NCBI RefSeq assembly: GCF_947495995.1
Contig: NZ_CANMAX010000006.1
Location: 124,001-188,000, forward strand
Direction of reading: 5' to 3'
Source: an uncultured Tenacibaculum sp.
GTDB taxonomy: Bacteria; Bacteroidota; Bacteroidia; Flavobacteriales; Flavobacteriaceae
DNA: 64,000 nucleotides
In this document: piece by piece, positions 1-8,667 of the stretch
How the letters are laid out: each line of letters opens with the position of its first letter
Numbering within the stretch: the first letter of the stretch is position 1
Made by a program: the position numbers and the translations under genes
Notes under the pieces: generated by a model
Databases searched by the model: none
Told to the model about the DNA's origin: nothing
Seen by the model: only the letters and a program-made list of their open reading frames with translations

Positions 1-1
1 C

Positions 2-919
2 TTAGGGATTAAAGTTGATGTTTCTGTTTTCGATACAGGAAACAGAGGAAAGAATATTGAACAAATTTTGGAGAAAGAACTTTTAAATGAAATGAATGCG
101 ATTATCGGTCCATTTTATTCTGACAAAGTATCATCTGTGGCTAAATCTGCTGATGCTCCAGTAATTTTCCCTCACTTTTCTAGAAATCAAAGTCAATTTT
201 CATCTTCTAAAATTGTAAAATCTGCACCAGATAAAATAACACGTAGTGAAGTTTTAGCTAATTATTTAAGTAAAATCCATGATGGGGAAAGTATTTTTAT
301 AGTTTCTGACGGAACAGAAGTTTCTGATGCACAAGCTAAAGAAATGACGAAAATCCTAAGAGATAATGATTCTATAAAAGATGTTTTTGTTTTAAAGCCA
401 GAAAAAGGATATATTAAAAAAGAGCGTTTTACAGATAAAATGAAACCAAATTCTAGTAGTTGGGTTATTATTGCTACAGATGAAACTGCACTAGTTGCAA
501 ATGCTGTAAATAGTATGGTTGTTTTACCAGAAGGTTTATCTGCAAAAGTATTTGCTATTTCTAAAGGATCATCTTACGAAAATGTAGACAACAATACTTT
601 AGCTAGAATCGGTTTTACTTATGTAACCGATAACTACGCTAATTATGATGATAAAAACTTAAAAGATTTCATTAATAAATACAAAGCTAAAAACAACGAT
701 ATTCCTTCGCAATACGCTGTCCGTGGTTTTGATATTACATTTGATGTATTAATGCGTTTAGCTTCTGGAGAAAAGCTTTTACACACATATAAGCAAGGTT
801 CATCTATTCGTTTAGAAAACAAGTTTGAATTTGATAAAAAACTTTTTGGTAGTGTATATAACAAAGGATTATTTATCGTTAAATACAATCCTGATTTAAC
901 GCTACAAAGAATTAAATAA
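2..919 (+). CDS. Periplasmic-binding-protein-like protein, 3' part (probable LysM-domain protein)
   Basis: The reading frame is open from base 2, so the 5' end lies outside the window; about 305 C-terminal residues are seen. The fragment has the alternating alpha/beta pattern of a type I periplasmic binding protein (IGPFYSD, then APVIFPHFS, then a VIIATDE strand), ending in a YAVRGFDITFD segment as in the ABC amino-acid receptor-like family. In Flavobacteriaceae such domains are commonly fused behind N-terminal LysM repeats that bind peptidoglycan; the LysM part would be upstream and is not visible, so that is inference. A TTG at 68 is in frame but is internal, not a start. The gene converges on the rmlD end and shares a hairpin terminator with it. 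Confidence 0.7.
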   Translation, partial: LGIKVDVSVFDTGNRGKNIEQILEKELLNEMNAIIGPFYSDKVSSVAKSADAPVIFPHFSRNQSQFSSSKIVKSAPDKITRSEVLANYLSKIHDGESIFIVSDGTEVSDAQAKEMTKILRDNDSIKDVFVLKPEKGYIKKERFTDKMKPNSSSWVIIATDETALVANAVNSMVVLPEGLSAKVFAISKGSSYENVDNNTLARIGFTYVTDNYANYDDKNLKDFINKYKAKNNDIPSQYAVRGFDITFDVLMRLASGEKLLHTYKQGSSIRLENKFEFDKKLFGSVYNKGLFIVKYNPDLTLQRIK

Positions 920-940
920 GTTCTACAACTCATAAAAATA

Positions 941-968
941 AAAAGGTGTCTAAAATTAGACACCTTTT
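941..968. terminator. Bidirectional intrinsic terminator
   Basis: Inverted repeat with arms AAAGGTGTCTAA and TTAGACACCTTT, separated by two A, flanked by A-rich and T-rich runs on both sides. It sits between the convergent ends of the binding-protein gene (stop at 919) and rmlD (stop at 1014), so it can serve both transcripts. Confidence 0.85.
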
Positions 969-1013
969 TATTTTTTTCATTTCAGAAATTTCTTTTTACT
1001 CAAGTAAGTATAA

Positions 1014-1874
1014 TTAATTTTGAATAATCTTTATGCATTCTTTCAATGAATCTTTCCAATACGGAATTTCAATATCAAAATCTTCTTTAATTCTGGATTT
1101 ATTTAAAAGTGAATAGTTTGGTCGTTTTGCGGGAGTTGGGTAATCTTTAGTTTCAATTGGATTAATTTCACAATCTATATTTGCTAACTCCATAATACAT
1201 TTTGCGAAATCGTACCAAGATAAAACACCCTCATTTGAATAATGGTATATTTTAGATCTATTTTGAAAATCTTTATCTAATAAAAATAAACATAAATTTG
1301 CTAGATCTTTAGCATAAGTTGGAGAACCTATTTGATCAAATATTACATTTAAATTTTCTCTCTCTTCTCCCAAACGCATCATTGTTTTCACAAAGTTATT
1401 TCCAAAACTAGAATACACCCAAGATGTTCTTATAATAATTCCATCTATCATAGAATTTAAAATAAGCTCTTCTCCTACTCTTTTTGTTTTCCCATAAATT
1501 CCTATCGGATCTACATCATCGGTTTCTTTATAAGGAATGTGATTTGTTCCATTAAATACATAATCTGTAGAAATATGTATTAGTTTACTGTTTTTAACTT
1601 TAACTAAAGCTGAAAGTATATTCTTAACTCCTAAAACATTAACAGCCTCTGCTTTTTCTATTTCTGATTCTGCCTTATCTACTGCTGTATAAGCAGCACA
1701 ATTTATTACAACTGAAATGTTATGCTCAGTTATATAATTTTTGATAATTTCTGATTGAGTAATATCTAGACTTTTAGAATCTTCAAAAAAGAAATTATAT
1801 TCTTTGTAAGCATCTGATTCTACTTGTATTTCTGAACCTAATTGTCCTTTTGCTCCAGTTACTAGTATATTCAT
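1014..1874 (-). CDS. rmlD: dTDP-4-dehydrorhamnose reductase (RmlD)
   Basis: Last enzyme of dTDP-L-rhamnose synthesis: reduces dTDP-4-dehydro-L-rhamnose with NAD(P)H in the cytoplasm. The protein (286 residues) begins with the Rossmann signature ILVTGAKGQLG, has INCAAYTAVDKAE, the STDYVFNG block and the catalytic Tyr-x3-Lys as YGKTK, all typical of RmlD. The start is placed at the ATG at 1874, one base after the rmlC stop; a longer in-frame version would overlap rmlC and adds nothing conserved. Last gene of the polysaccharide operon, directly after rmlC; the matching rmlA and rmlB lie 17-20 kb upstream in the same operon. Confidence 0.93.
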   Translation of the reverse strand: MNILVTGAKGQLGSEIQVESDAYKEYNFFFEDSKSLDITQSEIIKNYITEHNISVVINCAAYTAVDKAESEIEKAEAVNVLGVKNILSALVKVKNSKLIHISTDYVFNGTNHIPYKETDDVDPIGIYGKTKRVGEELILNSMIDGIIIRTSWVYSSFGNNFVKTMMRLGEERENLNVIFDQIGSPTYAKDLANLCLFLLDKDFQNRSKIYHYSNEGVLSWYDFAKCIMELANIDCEINPIETKDYPTPAKRPNYSLLNKSRIKEDFDIEIPYWKDSLKECIKIIQN

Positions 1875-1875
1875 T

Positions 1876-2430
1876 TTAATAGGTAAATGGGCTTTCAAAG
1901 TTTTTAAAGAGTTCTAATTTAGTATCCTTTTCAGAAAGTTTTACTTCTTCTTTGTTTATCTTCCAATCTATTTGTAAGTTTTCGTCATTCCACATGATTC
2001 CACCTTCACATTCAGGAGCATACCAATTATCTACTTTGTAAGAAAAAATAGCTTCTTCAGATAGTACAACGTAACCATGAGCAAAACCTCTTGGAACAAA
2101 TAATTGTCTTTTATTTTCACCTGATAACTCTACAATTTCATGCTTACCATAAGTTGGTGAACCTTTTCTTAAATCTAAAACTACATCAAGTACTCTACCT
2201 GTAATACATCTCACTAACTTAGTTTGAGCATAAGGTGGCTTCTGAAAATGTAAACCTCTTAAAACTCCTTTTGTTGATTTTGATTCATTGTCTTGAACAA
2301 ATTCAACTTTATTTAGATGTTCTTCAAACTTTTTTTGGTTATAAGATTCTAAAAAATATCCTCTATGATCTCCAAAAACTATTGGTTCAATAATAATTAA
2401 ATCTGGAATGCTTGTTTTTATAAAGTTCAT
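1876..2430 (-). CDS. rmlC: dTDP-4-dehydrorhamnose 3,5-epimerase (RmlC)
   Basis: Cupin-fold epimerase converting dTDP-4-dehydro-6-deoxy-D-glucose into dTDP-4-dehydro-L-rhamnose. The 184-residue length is normal for the family. Visible hallmarks are FGDHRGYFLESYN, the catalytic-His segment LRGLHFQ, LVRCITGRVLDVVLDLR and FVPRGFAHGYVVLS. The ATG at 2430 is chosen because it lies one base past the preceding stop and starts a canonical MNFIKTSIPDL N-terminus; the slightly longer frame would need a TTG. Followed by rmlD. Confidence 0.94.
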   Translation of the reverse strand: MNFIKTSIPDLIIIEPIVFGDHRGYFLESYNQKKFEEHLNKVEFVQDNESKSTKGVLRGLHFQKPPYAQTKLVRCITGRVLDVVLDLRKGSPTYGKHEIVELSGENKRQLFVPRGFAHGYVVLSEEAIFSYKVDNWYAPECEGGIMWNDENLQIDWKINKEEVKLSEKDTKLELFKNFESPFTY

Positions 2431-2431
2431 T

Positions 2432-3562
2432 TTAATCAATTAATTTTTCTATTGAACTTTTAATTCTTAATTTATCATTATGTGTTAAATTTGAACCAGA
2501 AGGCAGGCATAATCCATAATCAAATAATTTTTCCGAGATTTTGCTGCCGTAATATAAACAATCCTTAAAAATAGGCTGCATATGCATTGGTTTCCATAAT
2601 GGTCTAGATTCAATATTATCCTCTAACATTGATAATCTTAAATCTTCTCTACTGAAACCAGTTTTTTTCTTATCTATAATAACTGAACTCAACCAATGAT
2701 TTGAAAAATAATCTGAAGAAGATTCAGTAAACACCTCTACTCCTTCAACATTTTTAAACACTTCTTTATAGAAATTATTATTTGCTCTGCGATAGTTTAT
2801 ATGCTTATCTAGTACTTCCATTTGCCCTCTTCCGATACCAGCAGTAATATTACTCATTCTATAGTTATACCCTATATGAGAGTGCTGATAATGTGGAGCA
2901 TTATCTCTAGCTTGAGTTGCTAAAAACACAGCTCTTTTCTTTACTTCATCAGTATTACAAACCAAAGCTCCTCCTCCTGATGTCGTGATAATTTTGTTTC
3001 CATTAAAAGATAAAATTCCAAAATCACCAAAAGTTCCACATTTCTGGCCTTTATATGAGGAACCAAGAGCTTCAGCAGCATCTTCAATAAGTTTTATCTC
3101 ATATTTTTTTGCTATTGTGGCTATTTCATCCATTTTAGCTGGCATTCCATATAAGTGAACCACAATAATAGCTTTCGGCTTTTTACCTTTTGAGATTCTC
3201 TCTTTAATTGCCTTCTCAAGAAATACTGGACACATATTCCATGTATCTTTTTCGCTATCTACAAAAACAGGTTTAGCTCGTTGATAAACTATAGGATTAG
3301 CAGATGCTGAAAAAGTTATACTTTGGCACAACACTTCATCATCGTATCCTACACCAGAAAGTATTAAAGCTAAGTGTAATGCAGAAGTACCAGATACCAA
3401 ACATGCCACATGAGATTTTTCACCCAGATAGTTTTCTAAATCTTTTTCAAAACCATTCACGTTTGGTCCTAATGGTGCCACCCAATTCGTATCAAATGCC
3501 TCTTGAACATACTTTTGTTCTCCACCTCCCATATGGGGTGATGACAACCAGATTTTATCCAT
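2432..3562 (-). CDS. PglE-like NDP-sugar 4-aminotransferase (DegT/DnrJ/EryC1/StrS)
   Basis: PLP enzyme of fold type I, 376 residues. The N-terminal block IWLSSPHMGGGEQKYV and LGPNVNGFE resemble the PglE branch, which aminates UDP-4-keto-6-deoxy-GlcNAc toward UDP-bacillosamine. Likely PLP residues are the Asp of the LIEDAAEALGS block (about residue 161) and the Schiff-base Lys in SFNGNKIITT (about 190). It overlaps the PglD-like acetyltransferase gene by 8 bases and the PglC-like transferase gene comes just before that, the order expected for an N,N'-diacetylbacillosamine module. The membrane dehydratase (PglF/WbpM type) that would make its substrate is not in the window. It could alternatively serve the WbpB/WbpD module, which has no aminotransferase of its own. 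Confidence 0.85.
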   Translation of the reverse strand: MDKIWLSSPHMGGGEQKYVQEAFDTNWVAPLGPNVNGFEKDLENYLGEKSHVACLVSGTSALHLALILSGVGYDDEVLCQSITFSASANPIVYQRAKPVFVDSEKDTWNMCPVFLEKAIKERISKGKKPKAIIVVHLYGMPAKMDEIATIAKKYEIKLIEDAAEALGSSYKGQKCGTFGDFGILSFNGNKIITTSGGGALVCNTDEVKKRAVFLATQARDNAPHYQHSHIGYNYRMSNITAGIGRGQMEVLDKHINYRRANNNFYKEVFKNVEGVEVFTESSSDYFSNHWLSSVIIDKKKTGFSREDLRLSMLEDNIESRPLWKPMHMQPIFKDCLYYGSKISEKLFDYGLCLPSGSNLTHNDKLRIKSSIEKLID

Positions 3563-4178
3563 TTTTCTCTTTTTGTTTTATAATTCTACCTGGATTACCG
3601 ACAATTGTGGTATAGTCAGGAATGTCATTAATTATTACAGCTCCGGCACCAACAGTTACCCATTTACCAATTTTTACACCTGGGATTACTATTGCTCCAG
3701 CTCCAATATGTGTTCCTTCTCCAATAGAAACTCCACCTGTAATAGTGGCATTTGGAGAAATGTGAGCGAAGTCACCAATATTACAATCGTGTTCAACTAT
3801 TGCTCCTGTATTTAAAATTACATGTGCTCCAATATTTGTATCAGAATTTATAACTACAGATGGCATAACAACTGTACCATTTTCTATCGTAACAAAATCA
3901 GAAATTAGAGCCGAAGGATCAACAATAGCATTACCAATTTTATTGAGTTTTTCACTAATTATTTTTCTAATTCTATTGTTGCCTACAGAAATAACAAATT
4001 CAATATTATTTATATCAACCAAATAATCTGTATTAAGAATTGGAATATTTAATAATGTACTTGACTTAGGATTATCATCAACAAAAGCAACAATATCTAT
4101 ATTACACTTTACAGCAATATCTCTAATTACTTTACCATGACCACTTGCTCCATATAAATAGACTTGTCTATTACTCAT
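3555..4178 (-). CDS. PglD-like sugar N-acetyltransferase
   Basis: 207-residue protein of the PglD/NeuD type: an N-terminal Rossmann-like domain ([19 protein letters not shown]) followed by hexapeptide repeats from about residue 85 ([43 protein letters not shown]) and the closing GNPGRIIK. Family members acetylate the 4-amino group of UDP-bacillosamine with acetyl-CoA; the His of [12 protein letters not shown] is the usual base region. Overlaps the PglC-like gene upstream by 8 bases and the PglE-like gene downstream by 8, so the three are translated in close coupling. Confidence 0.87.
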   Translation of the reverse strand: MSNRQVYLYGASGHGKVIRDIAVKCNIDIVAFVDDNPKSSTLLNIPILNTDYLVDINNIEFVISVGNNRIRKIISEKLNKIGNAIVDPSALISDFVTIENGTVVMPSVVINSDTNIGAHVILNTGAIVEHDCNIGDFAHISPNATITGGVSIGEGTHIGAGAIVIPGVKIGKWVTVGAGAVIINDIPDYTTIVGNPGRIIKQKEKNG

Positions 4179-4776
4179 TCCCCATAAATTTAGACATTGT
4201 AACTTGTCCTTCTTGACTAATTCCTTCAGACTTAAAGACTTTTAAAAAAGTCATAAAAAATATTTTCAAATCTAGAAAAAAACTTAAATTATCTACATAT
4301 TCTAAATCGTACTTAAATTTATCTTTCCAACTTAAAGCATTTCTTCCATTAACTTGAGCTAAACCTGTAATTCCTGGTCTAACATTATGCCTTCTTTTTT
4401 GTTCTTCATTATACCTTGATAAATATTCAACTAAAAGAGGTCTAGGTCCAATTAAACTCATATCCCCTTTTAATACATTTAACAATTGTGGAATTTCATC
4501 CAAAGAAGTTTTTCTAACAAATTTACCGAAAGGAGTCAATCTCTTACTATCTGATAATAACTCACCGTTACTACCTGTCTTATCATTCATTGTTTTGAAC
4601 TTTATAACTTTAAATATTCTTTCATTTTTACCTGGTCTCTGTTGAAAGAAAAAAGGCTTTCCATTATTATAGATAAAAAGCAATACTAATACTATTAAAA
4701 AGACCGGAAGCATTATTATTAAACCAATTAAAGCTAAAAAAAAATCTATAATACGTTTTAAAAAATATTTATACAT
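4171..4776 (-). CDS. PglC-like initiating phosphoglycosyl transferase
   Basis: Monotopic bacterial sugar transferase of 201 residues, which attaches sugar-1-phosphate to undecaprenyl phosphate at the inner membrane and starts repeat-unit assembly. A hydrophobic N-terminal re-entrant segment (about residues 8-36) is followed by [44 protein letters not shown] and [14 protein letters not shown], the conserved core with the catalytic Asp-Glu dyad (SLDE). The small size matches PglC rather than the long WbaP form with extra membrane helices. With the adjacent PglD- and PglE-like genes, the first sugar is probably diNAc-bacillosamine or a close relative. Confidence 0.9.
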   Translation of the reverse strand: MYKYFLKRIIDFFLALIGLIIMLPVFLIVLVLLFIYNNGKPFFFQQRPGKNERIFKVIKFKTMNDKTGSNGELLSDSKRLTPFGKFVRKTSLDEIPQLLNVLKGDMSLIGPRPLLVEYLSRYNEEQKRRHNVRPGITGLAQVNGRNALSWKDKFKYDLEYVDNLSFFLDLKIFFMTFLKVFKSEGISQEGQVTMSKFMGNE

Positions 4777-5977
4777 AGTTTATCGCATTACTAATTAATT
4801 TATATGTTTTTTCTACCATATATTCTTTTTCTAATAAAGCCTTAGATTTTTCTTTCATCTCCTCTAATAATCTATCATCATGAATAAATTCATTAATTTT
4901 TTTAAGCGCTTTATTTAAGTTTCCTGATTCTACCCAAAAACCGCACTTTTCTTTTTCTACAATTTCTCCTAGATCAGTGGCTAGGTCAGTTGCTGCAAAA
5001 ATAGGGAATCCCATTTCCAAATACGACAGCAATCTTGATGGAAAATTAGGTATAGTGAAATCTTTATGTAAAAAAATCATTCCAATATCACAAGACGCTA
5101 ACAACTTATCGTAATCTTCCTTACATAATGCAGATAATAATTTTGCATTACGAGGTCTTTTTGTTTCAAACCACTGTTTTATTTTTATAAATTCAGTTCC
5201 TGATCCTACAATTAAAAAAAAAGCATCCGGATTTTTACAGTTTTCAATTATAGATAGTAAAAAGTCAACTCCTTGTGGCTTACCTAAATTTCCTCCATAA
5301 ACAAAAACTTTCTTACCGCATGGTATATTGTACTTTTCTCTGACTTCTATTTTTTCTTCCGAAGAATATTCAATTGTTATTGGCGCTATTGTATTAGGGT
5401 TAATCTCAACTTTATCCTTTGATAACCATTGATTATGTTTTAACACATAATTCAAATTAGCTGGCGACATACAACCTATTTTATCAGAGTTTTCATAAAG
5501 ATTCTTTTCCTTTTTTAGAAAAAAACGATGTAAAATCCCTCCTCTTTTTATCATTTTTAAATCTACTGCATTCTGTGGAAAAATATCCTTAAGCAGCAGA
5601 TAAGAGTAGGCATTGTCTCGTTTCTTTATATAAGAAACTACATTTGAGAAAGTAATGGGAGGTGTGCTATATAAGACTAAATCAAACTTTACTTTTTTGA
5701 AATTAGATTTAACTTCTCTTAAAAACTGCTTTTCTAAAATCAGTTGTCCGATTCCTTTTTCTATTAAAGATGCTTTTTGAAGATTTAAAGTATTTACTCT
5801 TAAAATTGTAACTCTTTTTTCCTTGATAATTTTAGTAACTTTTTTTTCTCTTCTCTCCGATGGTGAAACAATATAGACATTGTCTTTATTCTTAACAAAC
5901 TCTCTTAACAAATCCGTGTAAATACCTCTTTGATCCAATGAAGTTATCTTTAACATTGATAAAAATAGGATATTCAT
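4769..5977 (-). CDS. WbuB-like glycosyltransferase (GT4 family)
   Basis: 402-residue cytoplasmic GT-B enzyme. It has N-terminal [11 protein letters not shown], the acceptor-domain segment [25 protein letters not shown] and the C-terminal donor domain with [27 protein letters not shown] and [20 protein letters not shown]. This resembles WbuB, which in E. coli O26-type loci transfers N-acetyl-L-fucosamine. The location right after capE-capF-capG, which make UDP-L-FucNAc, supports that donor; this is inference from family and context. Overlaps the PglC-like gene by 8 bases. Confidence 0.83.
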   Translation of the reverse strand: MNILFLSMLKITSLDQRGIYTDLLREFVKNKDNVYIVSPSERREKKVTKIIKEKRVTILRVNTLNLQKASLIEKGIGQLILEKQFLREVKSNFKKVKFDLVLYSTPPITFSNVVSYIKKRDNAYSYLLLKDIFPQNAVDLKMIKRGGILHRFFLKKEKNLYENSDKIGCMSPANLNYVLKHNQWLSKDKVEINPNTIAPITIEYSSEEKIEVREKYNIPCGKKVFVYGGNLGKPQGVDFLLSIIENCKNPDAFFLIVGSGTEFIKIKQWFETKRPRNAKLLSALCKEDYDKLLASCDIGMIFLHKDFTIPNFPSRLLSYLEMGFPIFAATDLATDLGEIVEKEKCGFWVESGNLNKALKKINEFIHDDRLLEEMKEKSKALLEKEYMVEKTYKLISNAINYV

Positions 5978-5980
5978 ATT

Positions 5981-7117
5981 TTAATATTTACTCCAAACAG
6001 TTCGATTAATATAATCTGTGTATGACAAAATAATTCTAACCATTTTCTCACTTACATTTGGCATTGAATAATCATAAACTTCTCTAAAATTTCTTTCTGG
6101 ATCTCTTTTTTGAACCTCTAAGGCTACTAATCCTTGTAAAACTCGTTCTGGATTTAATCCAACCATCATTACCGATGCTTCCTCCATTGCTTCAGGCCTT
6201 TCATGAGCTTCTCTTATATTTAGCGCTGGGAAATTCAGTATTGATGATTCCTCTGAAATTGTTCCTGAATCTGATAGCACTGTAAATGAATGCATTTGTA
6301 ATGCATTATAGTCACTAAAACCTAAAGGTTTTAAAAATTGGATGTTTTTATGAGTTTTCATCTCTTTGCTATTCAGCATATTTCTTGTACGTGGATGTGT
6401 CGATACAATTACAGGATAATCATATTTTTCGGCAATCAAATTTAAAGACTCAATTAATCCATTAAAGTTTTTTGGGTTGCTAATATTTTCCTCCCTGTGA
6501 GACGAAACAACAAAAAATTTATTCTTCTCTAGATTCAATTTTTCAAGTACCTCAGAGCTTTCTATTTTAGATTTAAATTTATGTAGTACTTCGTACATAG
6601 GACTTCCAGTTTTAATTACTCTATCTGGAGATAATCCCTCTCTTAATAAATACTCTCTCGCTATCGAACTATATGTTAAATTTATATCGGCAACGTGATC
6701 TACAATTTTTCTATTTGTTTCTTCAGGCACTCTTTGGTCAAAACAACGATTACCTGCCTCCATATGAAATACTGGAATTTTTCTCTTTTTAGCAGGAATA
6801 GCACATAAACAAGAATTTGTGTCTCCCAATACTAAAAACGCATCAGGATTTTCTTTTTCTAAAATAGGATCTATTTTTATAAGAATATTCCCAACAGTTT
6901 CTGTTGCATTTTTTCCAGCAGCTTCCAAAAAATAATCCGGTTTCCTTAAACCTAAATCTTCGAAAAATATTTCATTTAATTCATAATCATAATTTTGACC
7001 TGTATGGACCAAAATATGATCTATTGCTTCGTTCTTATCTAAGGCTATAAGAGTACATGATAACCTGATAATTTCAGGTCTTGTTCCAACTACCGTAACT
7101 ACTTTTAATTTCTTCAT
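5981..7117 (-). CDS. capG: UDP-N-acetyl-L-fucosamine synthase (CapG/FnlC-type 2-epimerase)
   Basis: Non-hydrolysing UDP-GlcNAc 2-epimerase fold, 378 residues, with VVTVVGTRPEIIRL, VHTGQNYDYELNEIFFEDL, VLGDTNSCLCA, FHMEAGNRCFDQRVPEETNR, SSHREENI and LSDSGTISEESSIL. The FDQRVPEETNRK form and its place behind CapF-like and CapE-like genes identify the CapG/WbjD branch, which epimerises C2 in the last step to UDP-L-FucNAc. The MnaA branch (UDP-ManNAc) is the less likely alternative. It starts 9 bases after capF and is followed within 3 bases by the WbuB-like transferase. Confidence 0.88.
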   Translation of the reverse strand: MKKLKVVTVVGTRPEIIRLSCTLIALDKNEAIDHILVHTGQNYDYELNEIFFEDLGLRKPDYFLEAAGKNATETVGNILIKIDPILEKENPDAFLVLGDTNSCLCAIPAKKRKIPVFHMEAGNRCFDQRVPEETNRKIVDHVADINLTYSSIAREYLLREGLSPDRVIKTGSPMYEVLHKFKSKIESSEVLEKLNLEKNKFFVVSSHREENISNPKNFNGLIESLNLIAEKYDYPVIVSTHPRTRNMLNSKEMKTHKNIQFLKPLGFSDYNALQMHSFTVLSDSGTISEESSILNFPALNIREAHERPEAMEEASVMMVGLNPERVLQGLVALEVQKRDPERNFREVYDYSMPNVSEKMVRIILSYTDYINRTVWSKY

Positions 7118-7126
7118 TTTTATATT

Positions 7127-8257
7127 TTAAACTTCTACAAAATAAGTATCTGCATCATCAGGGTTGTATGGTTCATTTATCCAAAACAATGTAACTAATT
7201 CTTCTTCCCCAATATTTGTGATATTATGGGTATACCAAATTGGCATATCCACATAAGACGGTTTATCTCCATCTAAAAAGTACTCTATAACTTCGTCACT
7301 ATCAACTTTCCTCAATTTAATAGAAGCCTTACCTTTAATAACAGCAAAGCGTTCCACTTTTCTAGTATGATAATGATTTCCTCTTGTTATACCGGGAACC
7401 GTTGTTGAATATGAAGACTGTCCAGAAACACCTGCTCTCATAATTTCAACAAATGCTCCTCTATTATCAGTATGTTTCATGAAATTTCTGGGAAAATATG
7501 ATTTAGGAATAAAACTTGTAAACGTATTAAACAAGTTCAATTCAAAAGATTTCATAGGAACATTTGGAACTTCTCCATTATCCATATAAGCCTCTTTGTA
7601 TTTGCATAGTAAACTTAAAATTTCTGAAACCTTGTTACTAGATGTATGTTCAACTAATTTAGAACTGATACTCTTATTATTTCCTTTTATTTCTTCGTAA
7701 AATGACTCACACAACTCATTAATATAAATAAGATTAACCGTACTATCATTAATTACTCTAGGCTCTTCTCCATTTATAATTTGGTGACAAAATGTAGCTA
7801 TAAATGAATTATAAAATGGTTTACCAAAAGGCCCAAAAACATTTGGAATTATTAAAGACGCAACTGAAGTATCATTCTTTTCTGCCCATTTTTCTAGTAA
7901 ATTTCTACCATCTCTTTTGGATTTTCCATATAAATTATCTCTATCTTCTTGTGTTGAAGAAGAAAAAACAATTTTTGGTGTAGAACCAGTATTTTCACAT
8001 GCAGAAATTAATTTATTAACTAAACCTACATTTGTTTTATAAATAAATCCCTGACTCTCATGTCTGTTCATTGCTGCTATATGTACAATTACATCACATG
8101 ACTTTACAAATTCTTCAAGTCTATCTGTATTTTCAAAAAAAGAACGATCAAAATCAATAAGATTTAATTCTTCCTTTAAGGATAGATAATTATATAAGTG
8201 TCTTCCCATGAATCCAGATTGACCTGTGATTCCAACTTTTAATTCCATGTTGTCCAT
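7127..8257 (-). CDS. capF: CapF/FnlB-type C4-reductase with C-terminal cupin
   Basis: Two-domain enzyme of 376 residues that reduces the 4-keto sugar from CapE to UDP-N-acetyl-6-deoxy-L-talosamine. N-terminal SDR domain: VGITGQSGFMGRHL, VHIAAMNR, SSTQ, YGKSKRDGR and NVFGPFGKP. C-terminal cupin from about residue 255: RGAFVEIMRAG and a metal-binding His-x-His with following Glu in GNHYHTRKVERF, then a further His in MPIWYTHNITNIG, as in Staphylococcus CapF. Two ATGs (8257 and 8248) are possible; both overlap the end of the cupin gene. It lies between the capE-side cupin and capG. Confidence 0.9.
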   Translation of the reverse strand: MDNMELKVGITGQSGFMGRHLYNYLSLKEELNLIDFDRSFFENTDRLEEFVKSCDVIVHIAAMNRHESQGFIYKTNVGLVNKLISACENTGSTPKIVFSSSTQEDRDNLYGKSKRDGRNLLEKWAEKNDTSVASLIIPNVFGPFGKPFYNSFIATFCHQIINGEEPRVINDSTVNLIYINELCESFYEEIKGNNKSISSKLVEHTSSNKVSEILSLLCKYKEAYMDNGEVPNVPMKSFELNLFNTFTSFIPKSYFPRNFMKHTDNRGAFVEIMRAGVSGQSSYSTTVPGITRGNHYHTRKVERFAVIKGKASIKLRKVDSDEVIEYFLDGDKPSYVDMPIWYTHNITNIGEEELVTLFWINEPYNPDDADTYFVEV

Positions 8258-8667
8258 TTATTTTTATCGAATCTTACCTGATCATCAGGATTTATACCAA
8301 AAGCATAATCAGAAAAAATCATTAATTTAGAATTTTCTTTTTTTGCTTGAAAACCATTAGCAAAACCTTCAGGAATAAATAACACTTGAGGATCGTCTGC
8401 CTTTAGCAAAAACTCGTAAACTTCAAGCTTTTCTGAAGGGTTTTCAAAATCATCAATTTTCACCAACTTTACTATAAATTCACCTTCGATGCATAAAAAC
8501 CATCTTTTCTCTACAATATGGGCTTGCCAAGCCCTAATAACATCAGTAGAAAAATGTTCTGTATAATAAAGTCTATTGATAACAGACATATCAAAGTCAT
8601 TGACAAAATTGATACACCCTCTTTCATCGATATGCTTACCACCTTCTATTATATAAGGGCGAATCAT
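8239..8667 (-). CDS. Stand-alone cupin-fold sugar epimerase/isomerase-like protein
   Basis: 142-residue RmlC-like cupin of unassigned specificity. Visible features: DERGCINFVNDFDMS, YYTEHFSTDVIRAWQAH, WFLCIEGEFIVKLVKID and VLFIPEGFANGFQ. The last resembles the PxGxAHGF block of RmlC-type epimerases with Asn in place of His. The ATG at 8667 overlaps the TGA of capE by one base (TGATG), so translation is probably coupled; the longer GTG alternative is not needed. It lies between capE and capF, although CapF already carries its own cupin, so a modifying or helper role in the FucNAc branch, or a different sugar product, are both possible. Confidence 0.75.
   Translation of the reverse strand: MIRPYIIEGGKHIDERGCINFVNDFDMSVINRLYYTEHFSTDVIRAWQAHIVEKRWFLCIEGEFIVKLVKIDDFENPSEKLEVYEFLLKADDPQVLFIPEGFANGFQAKKENSKLMIFSDYAFGINPDDQVRFDKNKWTTWN

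Noticed and set aside
643..963. 106-residue minus-strand open frame
   Set aside because: Antisense to the binding-protein-like gene and crosses the terminator.
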